Shown here: piece by piece, positions 25,060 to 33,638 of the stretch
Layout: each line of letters begins with the position of its first letter
Position numbering within the stretch: position 1 is the first letter of the stretch
IMG/VR virus record: IMGVR_UViG_3300043446_005562
Location: 124,001-188,000 of that record
DNA from: a virus
Reading direction: 5' to 3' (one strand)
Length of the DNA stretch: 64,000 nucleotides
Translations under genes and position numbers: made by a program
Notes under the pieces: generated by a model
What the model was told of the DNA's origin: nothing
The model's database searches: none
Seen by the model: the letters and a program-made list of their open reading frames with translations, nothing else

Positions 25060-26601
25060 ATGATGATTGATTTTAAAGAAAATATCGAACTCTTAGAGAA
25101 GATAATTTTCAATTTTATTTTGACAGAGGAAGATAATGAAGTCGTAATTAAACCCAAGAATTACGATTCGTTGGACATGAGAGAAATCATCCCAATGGTA
25201 AAGCCTCACTATTTTAATGATGATAATTTACAGAGACTTTATCGTGAAGCTAAAAAATTCTTTCTAGAATACAAGAAAATTCCAACTCGAAATGAATTGA
25301 AACAGCTTGCAAATCTTGCAAATATGGATATCCCGGATGCAAAATTTAATAGCTATTTTGAAGTTGATTTGGGCAGCTATAATTACGATTTCTTATTTAA
25401 GTACACAAAGGCTTTCATCTTTTACAAGAATCTAAATGAGTCCGTAATTGACGTTTTATCGTTTATTAAGACAACCGACGTCAATCCTGAAAACGTTGAG
25501 ATTATAACAAATCAAGTAAGAGAAAAATTTAATGAGAAGCTCAATGTCTCTTTTACAAGCGCAGAGTCTGGTCTAAACTTCTTTAATTCAATAGATCATA
25601 TTCAGTTGAGTAAAATCGGAAATCCAAGTGGCTTTAAATTCTTTGACAAGACTCTAGGCGGAGGTTGGAACCCCAAAACCCTGGTCGTTTTTCAGGGCAG
25701 ACCAAAGGTTGGTAAATCGATGGTGCTCTCGAATATTGCAGGCCGAGCCTTTATTTCGGGCTGTAATGTTGGTATTGCAACTCTTGAGTTATCCGATCGT
25801 AAATACATGAAGCGATTAGGCTCAATGATTCTAGATATTCCATTCAAGGATTACGATTCAATGCTTGAGCCGGGTCATGTTTCTACAGTTGAGGCAAGAA
25901 TGAAGACCTTAAAAGAAACTGTTACAACGCTTGGTGAATTACAAGTAAAGGAATTTCCAACCGGAACAGCAACGGCAATCGATATTGAAAACTATTTCTT
26001 AAAGGTTCAGCAGAACACTGGTAAAAAATTCACAGTAATTGTTGTGGACTACATCAATCTGATGAGACCTATGCGAGAACAGGGCAATACTTATGAAAAG
26101 ATCAAGGTAATTTCTGAGGAGCTTAGGGCCGTTGCAATTCGAAACGAATGGTGCATTATCACAGCAACTCAAATCAAAAGGGACGCGGTTGACGATCAAG
26201 ATCTTAGTATGTCAGACATTGCCGAATCATTTGGTTTAGTTCATACAGTAGATTCTCTATTCGGTCTTATGCGAGGTCCAATGGAGAAGAGAATGAAGAT
26301 TAAACTGATTGCGAATCGAGATGGAGGCTATAATGAAAGTTTCAAAATGTTTCGTATGAGTTATGAATTCGCAAAATTAATTGAGGAAACCGACCCAGCA
26401 TCAGAATTCTATTCAGACGATGATGACACGCAATCATTAGAAAATCAAATGCGTAATCAATATCAAACCGCCGCAACAACTACATTACCTCCAAATTTAA
26501 TTCCGTATGACGTTGCAATTAGCCCAGACTATCCAGTAAAAGAGGCAATTGCGCCAAAACCTTCAACGAATTACGATGACATATTAAACATGATTCAATA
26601 A
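25060..26601 (+). CDS. 41: Replicative DNA helicase, gp41/DnaB family
   Basis: A 513-residue helicase. An N-terminal helical domain (1-170) precedes a RecA-like motor: LGGGWNPKTLVVFQGRPKVGKSM (Walker A near 213-220), IATLELSDRKYMKRLG, VIVVDYINLM (Walker B), IITATQIKRDA with sensor Gln, and SFGLVHTVDSLFGLMR. It should unwind DNA 5'-3' at the fork as a hexamer. No primase gene is seen in the window. The chain starts with two Met codons; the first at 25060 is used. Confidence 0.92.
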   Translation: MMIDFKENIELLEKIIFNFILTEEDNEVVIKPKNYDSLDMREIIPMVKPHYFNDDNLQRLYREAKKFFLEYKKIPTRNELKQLANLANMDIPDAKFNSYFEVDLGSYNYDFLFKYTKAFIFYKNLNESVIDVLSFIKTTDVNPENVEIITNQVREKFNEKLNVSFTSAESGLNFFNSIDHIQLSKIGNPSGFKFFDKTLGGGWNPKTLVVFQGRPKVGKSMVLSNIAGRAFISGCNVGIATLELSDRKYMKRLGSMILDIPFKDYDSMLEPGHVSTVEARMKTLKETVTTLGELQVKEFPTGTATAIDIENYFLKVQQNTGKKFTVIVVDYINLMRPMREQGNTYEKIKVISEELRAVAIRNEWCIITATQIKRDAVDDQDLSMSDIAESFGLVHTVDSLFGLMRGPMEKRMKIKLIANRDGGYNESFKMFRMSYEFAKLIEETDPASEFYSDDDDTQSLENQMRNQYQTAATTTLPPNLIPYDVAISPDYPVKEAIAPKPSTNYDDILNMIQ

Positions 26602-26616
26602 AAAAACCAGCATATT

Positions 26617-27261
26617 TTGAAAAAGAAGAAAAATGAAGAGCTGTTTGAGGATCTAGGATTCGAAGAACAGGATAATTTAGTAGATGATGATTCGGATTTT
26701 GAGCTGTACGACGTTGATGAAGAAGAAGATCCAGCTGAGTTAGAAAGACGTAGAGTTGAATACGCAAAACTTCGTAAGAACGATAAGATATTCAATAACT
26801 CATACAACATGGGTCAAAATCTCTCAGAAGACGAAGAGGATCTCCGGTCAAGTTCTGAAATTAAGTTGGACGTAAGTTCTCCAGACTATCATCTATACGA
26901 TCGAGATCAATACTCAGATCACATGGACAACAAGATAACACAGTACGATATTGATCAATATGTCATGGAATCCAGTGAAATACAGGGAATCTTGGGTGAC
27001 CAGCCGGACAAACGTAAATTCAGCAAAGCTGAGATAAATCAAATATTCATATTGATTTTAAACGGCGTAAGCCGTGGCCAAACCGCTAGCGTGTTCGTAA
27101 GCCCAATTCACGTGTTGGATGCAATTTCTTCCTTAACAACGATGGAATACAAGAAACTTTTTGACATGTTAACGTATGAACATAAAGAGCTACTGCTGCT
27201 GGAACTAAATAAAAAATATGGATTTTTGGACAAGCCTTCTAAAAATCTAAAAATGTTTTAA
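26617..27261 (+). CDS. Acidic protein of unknown function (TTG start)
   Basis: A 214-residue protein. The best start is TTG at 26617, which gives a lysine patch followed by a very acidic stretch (LFEDLGFEEQDN, DVDEEEDPAEL). Residues 130-214 form a compact helical domain (KAEINQIFILILNGVSRGQ, LTTMEYKKLFDMLTYEHKELLLLEL). No family is recognised. It sits between the helicase and gp47 with two bases before gp47. The acidic N-terminus could mimic DNA or bind a basic partner; that is inference. Confidence 0.78.
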   Translation: MKKKKNEELFEDLGFEEQDNLVDDDSDFELYDVDEEEDPAELERRRVEYAKLRKNDKIFNNSYNMGQNLSEDEEDLRSSSEIKLDVSSPDYHLYDRDQYSDHMDNKITQYDIDQYVMESSEIQGILGDQPDKRKFSKAEINQIFILILNGVSRGQTASVFVSPIHVLDAISSLTTMEYKKLFDMLTYEHKELLLLELNKKYGFLDKPSKNLKMF

Positions 27262-27263
27262 TA

Positions 27264-28379
27264 ATGAAATTAGCTAACATTAGAAAAATAAATCTGGTTG
27301 GAGATTTACATCTTGGTATTAGAAATAACTCAGTTGAGTGGTTAGAGATTCAAAAGGACTTTTTAACAGACTTTTTATTTCAAACAATCGATCAGGACTT
27401 TGATGAAGATCGGGACATTTTAATTCTAGAAGGCGATATTTTTCATTCTAGAGAATCAATCAATGTCAGAATTCAGAACGAAGCTTTTGATATTTTTAAA
27501 AAGCTTGCTGCTAAATTTAAACGTGGAGTCTATATCATAATTGGCAACCATGACGTCTACTATAAGGATAAGAATGAAGTTCACTCGCTAAAATCATTAA
27601 GTTACCTATCGGATAATATTCATGTATTTGAAACGCCTGAGGTCTTGACAATAAATGAATCTCATAATTTTTTGATGTTGCCATGGATTGAAGACGTGTC
27701 TAGGCTATCTAATGTAGTAAATGATTACCGTAATATTTGTCAGTATATTGTCTGCCATGCCGATATCAAGGGTTTAAAATTTAACAAGTGGACTCATGTT
27801 GAACATGGTATTGAGATTGATGCGCTTGACTCCTATAAAAGAGTTTGGGGCGGACACATTCACCATCGTCAAGAAAGTCGTAATGTTCTCTATACCGGTA
27901 CTCCATATCAAATGGATCGTGGCGATATGGGCAATGTCAAAGGCTTTTATCAGTTAAGAGTAGACACGCCAGTCTTGACTGAAGAGTTTATAGAAAATAC
28001 TCAGTCTCCAAGCTTTGTTAAATTTGATATTATGAATGTCTTGGAAATGCCATTAGCCGAAATTCAAGAAAAATTCAATAATAATTTTGTTGATCTAATG
28101 ATTAACGTTAATTTTGCAAACAGATTTTCGGTTACCAGATTTCTAGAAGAGATTTCAGATATCCCACACCGCAAAATAGAATTCTTTACCTATGTTGATC
28201 AGACTCAAGCTGAGGCTGAAATGAACTCTGAGTTCAATCCGGAAGAAGGTTTCAATATTACTGATATTTTCAAAATGTACGTCAAGTCTAGAGACTATTC
28301 TCAAGAATTCAAATCGGATTTGGCTCGTAAATTTGTGGAAATCCATCAACTAGTAAAACAAGATAATTCGTATGCCTAA
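27264..28379 (+). CDS. 47: gp47 / SbcD (Mre11-like) nuclease subunit
   Basis: A 371-residue calcineurin-like phosphoesterase with all metal-binding motifs: LVGDLHLG (Asp, His), LEGDIFHS, IIGNHDVYY, CHADIKG and WGGHIHHR. With gp46 it forms the Mre11-Rad50-type complex that resects DNA ends for UvsX-driven recombination and degrades host DNA. The last bases overlap the following gene (ATGCCTAA). Confidence 0.93.
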   Translation: MKLANIRKINLVGDLHLGIRNNSVEWLEIQKDFLTDFLFQTIDQDFDEDRDILILEGDIFHSRESINVRIQNEAFDIFKKLAAKFKRGVYIIIGNHDVYYKDKNEVHSLKSLSYLSDNIHVFETPEVLTINESHNFLMLPWIEDVSRLSNVVNDYRNICQYIVCHADIKGLKFNKWTHVEHGIEIDALDSYKRVWGGHIHHRQESRNVLYTGTPYQMDRGDMGNVKGFYQLRVDTPVLTEEFIENTQSPSFVKFDIMNVLEMPLAEIQEKFNNNFVDLMINVNFANRFSVTRFLEEISDIPHRKIEFFTYVDQTQAEAEMNSEFNPEEGFNITDIFKMYVKSRDYSQEFKSDLARKFVEIHQLVKQDNSYA

Positions 28380-28863
28380 TCAGCCATTTATTAGTAGGAA
28401 CGTTACCATTGTTGAACGTGGTCGATCTCATGTAGCCATTGCGGCTAATGATATTTTAGAAAACACGGTGATTGAAATTTCGCCAGTTGTGATGCTAACT
28501 GCAAAAACCGCAATTTCAATAATCAATAACACTCAAGATTTTGAGAACCGCCTAATTATGGATGAGGCTGCAGTTGATCGAGAATATGAAATCTTTGCAA
28601 GCCTTGGTGAAATGGAACTTGAAAGAAGATTAAACAGCGGTCAAATAAGTCCAGACGAATATCAAAAAATTCTTAGGTCTAAAATAAATCTCAATGCGCT
28701 CATTAATGCAAAAACTCACGCAATGCCTCTTGGTTACGGGCTATTATATGGGATCAGCGATTTCCCAAATTTGGTTAGAGAATATGATTCTGCTCATAAA
28801 CTTTGTTATTATCGAACAGTACAATACATAACAGCAGGCACGGACTTAACCTATTCTAAATAA
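28372..28863 (+). CDS. SET-domain-like protein
   Basis: A 163-residue protein with a SET-like beginning and end: ISRNVTIVERGRSHVAIAANDILENTVIEISPVVML matches the first SET strands (x-GRG-x-x-A-x-x-DI-x-x-x-x-I-E) and GYGLLYGISDFPNL...YYRTVQYITAGTDLTYSK matches the catalytic end (position of N-H-S, then A-G-x-D/E-L). The NHS-like Asn-His is replaced by Gly-Ile, so SAM binding may be altered or lost. Bacterial SET proteins of similar size are lysine methyltransferases or unknown. It lies between gp47 and gp46, an odd interruption of a conserved pair. Assignment is moderate. Confidence 0.6.
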   Translation: MPNQPFISRNVTIVERGRSHVAIAANDILENTVIEISPVVMLTAKTAISIINNTQDFENRLIMDEAAVDREYEIFASLGEMELERRLNSGQISPDEYQKILRSKINLNALINAKTHAMPLGYGLLYGISDFPNLVREYDSAHKLCYYRTVQYITAGTDLTYSK

Positions 28864-28869
28864 TAGCGA

Positions 28870-30540
28870 ATGAAGATAACTCAATTCTCCTTTAAGAACA
28901 TTTGTTCATACGGCAATAAATTACAAACTTTTAAATTCTCAGACGATCCTCAGCTTGTTCTAGTTCAGGGTAAAAACGGCAGTGGAAAATCTTCTATCTC
29001 TGATGCCCTAACTGTCGCGCTATACGGAAAATCTTCAATCCGAAAAACCAAAGAGATTCCAAATCGAATCAATAAAAATGCCTATACTCATGTTGAATTT
29101 TTGACAGGTTCAGGTGAGGTTATTGAAATTGAAAGAGGTCTTGAGCCGAATTTTTCCAAGCTCTTGATTAATGGATCCGAGCACAATCTTCCCGATAAAA
29201 GAAGAGTCGATGATTTTATTGAAGAAGAATTGACAAAGATTCCATTCAATGTATTTTCAAATACAATTAGCCTGTCGGTAAATGATTTTAAGAGTTTTGT
29301 AAAATTAAGCCCCCATGACAAGCGCCAGATTATTGATAAAATATTTGGACTAGATATCGTAAATGACATGTCCAGAATAAGTAAAGAAGAGGTTCGAGAA
29401 TTAAAGATCTCAATTCAGTCCCTTGACTCAACTATTTTAAATAATGAGGCCATTTTGGAAAATTCCAAAGACCAGCTAAATAACCTAAAGCAGGATCTGT
29501 CTTCAGCTAAAGAGACTAGAATTTCCGAACTTACTCAAGAGATTTCTGAGCTAAGTAGGGTCAAAGAGTCTCATAAAGCCGAGTATACTGGATTCTCATC
29601 TCAACTTCAAGACTTAGAAAAAGCGGTTAATGAAGCAAAGGAGACGCGTACCACAATTCAATTCAATATCTCAGAGATTCAAAAGAAATTAGATCTCTAT
29701 TCCAAGAACAAGTGTCCACACTGTCTATCTGATTTGACCGATGCGGCTCACTTGAATATCAAAGAGAAACTTTCAAATAAAAAAGAGGAGCAAGCCAGCT
29801 TATTACCTGAGACTGCCGTAAAGATTCAGGATGCAATCCATATTTTGGATAAGGCAAAGGCCGCACAGAGCGCAGCTAGAGACAAATATTTTCAAATAGA
29901 CGGGCTCTTAGCTCCACTAAAAAAGGAATTATCTGACCTGTCAACAACGGACGTTACCACCCAACAGTCGGGAACAGAATACATAAACGGGGTAATTGAA
30001 TCAATAGAGAATGAAATTTCAGACCTAAATTCAAAGCGTGCAAAATTAATGAGTCAGCTCTCAATTTCACAAGAAATGGAAGATATTTTATCTGACAACG
30101 GTATGAAACGTTTGTTAATGAGCCAAATCATTCCAATGTTGAATAAAAAGATCTTAAAGACTTCAAAGCTATTGGAATTCAAATTCGCATTCGAATTTGA
30201 TCTTGAATTCAATCCAATCATTACTCATTTGGGCATGCAGATTTCACCAGATTCACTTTCAGCCGGAGAGCAGAAAAAAATGAATTTGATTGTTTTGCTC
30301 TGTATTCTAGAGCTTTTAAAATTAAAACATCACAAGGTCAATTTATTGTTTCTGGATGAAGTATTTTCATCACTAGACGTTGAATCCATCTATAGAGTGG
30401 TGGATTTATTGAAAACTTTTGCTAAAAAGTACAATATGACGGTCTTTGTAATTTCACACGATCCTCTACCTGAAGAGTTTTTCGATACAAAATTGATGGT
30501 TGAGAACACTGATCACTTCTCCGACATTAAGATTCTGTAA
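28870..30540 (+). CDS. 46: gp46 / SbcC (Rad50-like) ATPase subunit
   Basis: A 556-residue SMC-like ATPase. Walker A GKNGSGKS lies near residues 34-41, a coiled-coil arm (about 170-400) contains the zinc hook CPHC near 281-284, and the C-terminal lobe has the signature LSAGEQKKMNLI, Walker B LLFLDEVFSSLD and the switch His in VISHDPL. It pairs with gp47. The short arm, as in T4 gp46, gives a compact complex. Confidence 0.93.
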   Translation: MKITQFSFKNICSYGNKLQTFKFSDDPQLVLVQGKNGSGKSSISDALTVALYGKSSIRKTKEIPNRINKNAYTHVEFLTGSGEVIEIERGLEPNFSKLLINGSEHNLPDKRRVDDFIEEELTKIPFNVFSNTISLSVNDFKSFVKLSPHDKRQIIDKIFGLDIVNDMSRISKEEVRELKISIQSLDSTILNNEAILENSKDQLNNLKQDLSSAKETRISELTQEISELSRVKESHKAEYTGFSSQLQDLEKAVNEAKETRTTIQFNISEIQKKLDLYSKNKCPHCLSDLTDAAHLNIKEKLSNKKEEQASLLPETAVKIQDAIHILDKAKAAQSAARDKYFQIDGLLAPLKKELSDLSTTDVTTQQSGTEYINGVIESIENEISDLNSKRAKLMSQLSISQEMEDILSDNGMKRLLMSQIIPMLNKKILKTSKLLEFKFAFEFDLEFNPIITHLGMQISPDSLSAGEQKKMNLIVLLCILELLKLKHHKVNLLFLDEVFSSLDVESIYRVVDLLKTFAKKYNMTVFVISHDPLPEEFFDTKLMVENTDHFSDIKIL

Positions 30541-30555
30541 ACTATTTTCATTTTT

Positions 30556-30565
30556 TTAGTATATT
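30556..30565 (+). promoter_or_regulatory. Promoter box TTAGTATATT six bases before an ATG
   Basis: The same ten-base box as at 20491, again followed by exactly six bases and an ATG (30572). This supports a shared promoter type with leaderless or near-leaderless transcripts. Confidence 0.5.
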
Positions 30566-30571
30566 TTATTT

Positions 30572-31453
30572 ATGATAGTATTTAAAGGCCAGACTTTTGC
30601 AGACTGTTATCGTGATTCATTGATTCACTTATTCAATGAAGGCGCTGAAAACAATGCAAGAGGAACTGTTAGTAAAGAATTATTGGATGTTGCGCTAGTC
30701 GTTGAAGATCCAACTCAGTGCCTGTATCAAAACGACAAGCGAGGCTCTCAAATCAAATACATTGCTGCCGAATTTTTATGGTATTACTCGGGCCGAAATG
30801 ATGTAAAATTCATCTCTAACTGGGCTAAGTTTTGGGAGACTATTCAAAATGAAGACGGTACTGCTAATTCAGCATACGGCAATCTAATTTTTAGGGTTAA
30901 AAATCAGCATAATGTTTCCCAATATCAGTGGGCAATGCAGAGCCTTATTTCAGATGCCAACACTCGACAAGCTGTGATGCATTTCAATATGCCAACTCAT
31001 CAATATTCTGGCAATAAGGATTTTGTTTGTACAATGTATGCAAATTGTCACATTCGAAACAATAAATTCTATATGTCAGTTTACATGAGAAGCAACGATG
31101 CCGTTTGGGGTACACCAACCGACGTTGCCTTTTTCTGTTCTTTACAAATGCAGATGTTTGCTCAATTAAAGAGCTTTTATCCGGACTTGGAATTGGGTAG
31201 CTATACTCACGTTGCAAATTCATATCATGTCTACGATCGTCATTATGAATTGGGTCAAGCCATGTTGCAATCAGAATTCAAAGCTGACTCGCTACCGTCA
31301 ATCGTTGCTGATCTAGTTGATGTTGATGGAACTCCAAGCAGAAATTTACTCATCTTAATGGATGCATTAGAAGCAGATGACGAGCCGTATTTGATTTTCC
31401 AAGACGGTGACGATCTATTGAAATGGATTCATAAAAACATTACAAAGAAATGA
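30572..31453 (+). CDS. Thymidylate synthase / dCMP hydroxymethylase family enzyme
   Basis: A 293-residue ThyA-fold protein. The catalytic Cys is Cys153 in DFVCT, in the same context as DFMCT of T4 gp42. YMRSNDAVWG follows as in gp42 (NMRSNDVVFG), and at the position where thymidylate synthases have the Asn that recognises dUMP this protein has Asp184 (GTPTDVAFF). Asp there is characteristic of dCMP hydroxymethylases. SYHVYDRH matches SLHVYSRH. So dCMP hydroxymethylation is as likely as, or likelier than, dTMP synthesis. It overlaps the dCMP deaminase gene by four bases. Confidence 0.85.
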   Translation: MIVFKGQTFADCYRDSLIHLFNEGAENNARGTVSKELLDVALVVEDPTQCLYQNDKRGSQIKYIAAEFLWYYSGRNDVKFISNWAKFWETIQNEDGTANSAYGNLIFRVKNQHNVSQYQWAMQSLISDANTRQAVMHFNMPTHQYSGNKDFVCTMYANCHIRNNKFYMSVYMRSNDAVWGTPTDVAFFCSLQMQMFAQLKSFYPDLELGSYTHVANSYHVYDRHYELGQAMLQSEFKADSLPSIVADLVDVDGTPSRNLLILMDALEADDEPYLIFQDGDDLLKWIHKNITKK

Positions 31454-31908
31454 TAACGTCTAAACAGCATAAAATTGACGTTGCGTATATCAAAATGGCT
31501 CAAGTTTGGGCAGAACTCTCTCATGCAACTCGTAAAAAAGTTGGCGCTCTAATTGTAAAAAACAACACAATCATTTCAGATGGATTTAATGGAACCCCCT
31601 CGGGTTTTGAAAATGAATGTGAAGAGGCTGTGTGTAATGACGATGGCTCATTTAGGGAATACAAAACAAAATGGTATGTTTTGCATGCCGAGTCAAATGC
31701 CTTAGCTAAGGTTGCTAAATCAACTCAAAGTAGCGAGGGCGCAACTCTCTATATTACCTATTCACCATGTACGGATTGCAGTAAATTAATTTTACAGGCC
31801 GGTATCAAACGCGTTGTCTATCTAGAAGAATACCGCGATACCAATGGATTAGACTTTTTAAGAAGAGCTGGTGTAGAGATCAAAAAAATCAGCCTAGATA
31901 ATGATTGA
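31450..31908 (+). CDS. cd: Deoxycytidylate (dCMP) deaminase
   Basis: A 152-residue zinc deaminase with HAESNAL (zinc His and catalytic Glu) and SPCTDCSKLIL (PCxxC zinc cysteines), plus the dCMP-deaminase loop DGFNGTPSGFENECEE. It converts dCMP to dUMP, feeding dTMP synthesis and balancing the dCMP pool used by the preceding enzyme. Start overlaps upstream stop; end overlaps the next start. Confidence 0.93.
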   Translation: MITSKQHKIDVAYIKMAQVWAELSHATRKKVGALIVKNNTIISDGFNGTPSGFENECEEAVCNDDGSFREYKTKWYVLHAESNALAKVAKSTQSSEGATLYITYSPCTDCSKLILQAGIKRVVYLEEYRDTNGLDFLRRAGVEIKKISLDND

Positions 31909-32299
31909 TAGCAATCGAACTCTTGAGATAGTTTTTGTAAAAGACCAAAAGCAATTTGTCCATGTACTTCAAAAGAAGTGCAAATCTGACTATTTACTCA
32001 ATGTCAACAAAATCATTCGTGAGAAATTTGAGCAGGACATTTTGGTGCCCAATAAGATCCAATCTTTTTTAATAAACTATGAAATTAAGAAATTGATTGA
32101 CAAGGCAGTTAACGTCAGAAACCGAAAATACAATAGAATAATTTACGTTAATTCAAGTCTTTCCGCGAATACTGTTCTAAATACAATAGATTTTCTATCG
32201 AGCGCATACGACGGAGTTAAATTTAGTCCATTAATAATTGATTTAGAAGAGGAATTTTGTAAGGGCCTAAAGATTAAGACAATAAAAAAGGGGCGTTAA
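31901..32299 (+). CDS. Small basic protein of unknown function
   Basis: A 132-residue alpha/beta protein, lysine-rich, with IVFVKDQKQFVHVLQKK and KYNRIIYVNSSLSANTVLNTIDFL as clear core elements. No family is recognised. It ends the replication block, and its stop codon lies in the loop of the terminator hairpin. Confidence 0.78.
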   Translation: MIDSNRTLEIVFVKDQKQFVHVLQKKCKSDYLLNVNKIIREKFEQDILVPNKIQSFLINYEIKKLIDKAVNVRNRKYNRIIYVNSSLSANTVLNTIDFLSSAYDGVKFSPLIIDLEEEFCKGLKIKTIKKGR

Positions 32300-32310
32300 G
32301 CCCCTTTAAA
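32287..32310. terminator. Bidirectional terminator between converging genes
   Basis: An eight-pair stem (32287-32294 with 32300-32307), GC-rich with A/T flanks on both sides. The stop codon of the + gene is in the loop. It ends the replication block and also faces the minus-strand gene ending at 32331. Confidence 0.8.
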
Positions 32311-32330
32311 GTATCAAAAGATCAATAAGA

Positions 32331-32975
32331 TTAAACTTCCTCGTTTTGCTCTTCGTCTTCTAATGGCTTTTTACTTTCGTCAGCCATTTTTTCAGAGTCT
32401 TCTTCCTCTTCTTCGGTCTTGCACATCTTTTCGATTGCTGCGCATAATAGATCGCAAACTTCTTCTTTTTCAAGTTCCATCTTTTCGCAAATATTATCAA
32501 TCATTTCTTGAAGATCATCTCCGAATTCTTCAGTTAATTGTTCAAGTAATTCCTCGTCTACTTCGTATCCGAGTTCAACATTTTCGTCATTTTCTAGAGG
32601 TTCTTCAGCTTCATTAAATTCATAGCCGTAGTTTTCATTTACGAATTCTTCGTATCTAGCAATTTTGCCTTCTTCGACTGCTTCTACTGTTGCAATGGTT
32701 GGTTTAGCGTACATTTGTGTATAAGGTTTTTTCTTTGCTGTTCTGTAAACGATATCGCTTGAAAAACCTTTCCAAGCAGAATCATAATTTGGATTGAAAC
32801 GCCCGCCTTCAGCATTGGGGTCGCGCTCAACAATTCTTTGATATCCATCAAGAGATTTTCTCTTTGATTTATCAAAATCTTCTTTTTCAGAAGGACCACC
32901 AAACGCAGGCTTCTTTAAATTAGTCCATCTGTCTAGTGAAGGATTATCTCTGCGTTTTATGTTAAACATGTCCAT
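32331..32975 (-). CDS. Acidic protein of unknown function, possible prohead core component
   Basis: A 214-residue protein. The first half is basic (SLDRWTNLKKPAFGGPSEKEDFDKSKRK), the second half is extremely acidic. Around residue 108, KIARYEEFVNE looks like an internal copy of the capsid-targeting leader motif ending in F-V-N-E. Residues 140-185 are helical (DEELLEQLTEEFGDDLQEMI). It follows the tail tube gene in a structural operon. Charge profile recalls T4 prohead core proteins such as gp67, but no homology is visible. A second Met at codon 3 is an alternative start. Confidence 0.8.
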   Translation of the reverse strand: MDMFNIKRRDNPSLDRWTNLKKPAFGGPSEKEDFDKSKRKSLDGYQRIVERDPNAEGGRFNPNYDSAWKGFSSDIVYRTAKKKPYTQMYAKPTIATVEAVEEGKIARYEEFVNENYGYEFNEAEEPLENDENVELGYEVDEELLEQLTEEFGDDLQEMIDNICEKMELEKEEVCDLLCAAIEKMCKTEEEEEDSEKMADESKKPLEDEEQNEEV

Positions 32976-32992
32976 GTCTTACTTTAATATTT

Positions 32993-33595
32993 TTATTGAC
33001 CAACTCGAGTTTCAACGTAACGATCTGCTACGAATCCAATAGTAAGATCCGCAATCTTATCGTCAGCGTAACTAAGAGTTTGTTCAGTGAATTTATCCAT
33101 ATCTAAGAAAACTGGTGAAAATACAAATTCCCTAAAGATTACACCTGAACGATTGAATTGAGTTACTTGAACCACTGCTGGATTTGCAACGGTACCTGCA
33201 TAATCTTTCTTTAATCCTTGAGCGCCTGTCATTGGATCATAAATCAAATTAGACCAAGCACGGAATGCATTGTAAATGTAATTATCGTTATCGTCGTTTA
33301 AGTTTAATTCGAATGCAATCTTGAATTTAGCTAAAGTAGTTTGAGGTTTAGCTGCAGCATAAGCTCTTTCAGAGAATTTGAATCTTTGAGTTTGAAGAGC
33401 TCCTCCAGCATTACCGTGAAGTTCTGGAAGTCCCGTAACGGTTTTAACATGCTCTAGAGTTAGATTATTGTTAAATCCAATTTTTCCCGAAACTGCAGGT
33501 GGCGGAGTAATAATTACTTCAAACTGATTTAAGTAAATCGGTTCATATCTTCCAGGACCTGCTGTTGAATTTTTAAAATGTGGTAGACCAGCCAT
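32993..33595 (-). CDS. 19: Tail tube protein (gp19-like)
   Basis: A 200-residue tube subunit. The N-terminus (YEPIYLNQFEVIITPPP), the core (HVKTVTGLPELHGNAGG, then TLAKFKIAFELNLNDDNDNYIYNAFRAWSNLIYDP) and the C-terminal strands (VIFREFVFSPVF) match gp19-type tube proteins that form the hexameric inner tube of contractile tails. The late promoter at 33616 precedes it. The sheath gene is far away at 16803, whereas T4 has 18 and 19 adjacent. Confidence 0.92.
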   Translation of the reverse strand: MAGLPHFKNSTAGPGRYEPIYLNQFEVIITPPPAVSGKIGFNNNLTLEHVKTVTGLPELHGNAGGALQTQRFKFSERAYAAAKPQTTLAKFKIAFELNLNDDNDNYIYNAFRAWSNLIYDPMTGAQGLKKDYAGTVANPAVVQVTQFNRSGVIFREFVFSPVFLDMDKFTEQTLSYADDKIADLTIGFVADRYVETRVGQ

Positions 33596-33615
33596 CTTGT
33601 CTTATTTTTTTAGTT

Positions 33616-33623
33616 TATTTATT
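33616..33623 (-). promoter_or_regulatory. T4-type late promoter of the tail tube gene
   Basis: AATAAATA on the minus strand, 20 bases upstream of the ATG at 33595. Confidence 0.65.
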
Positions 33624-33638
33624 CGAGGTATTCTCAGT

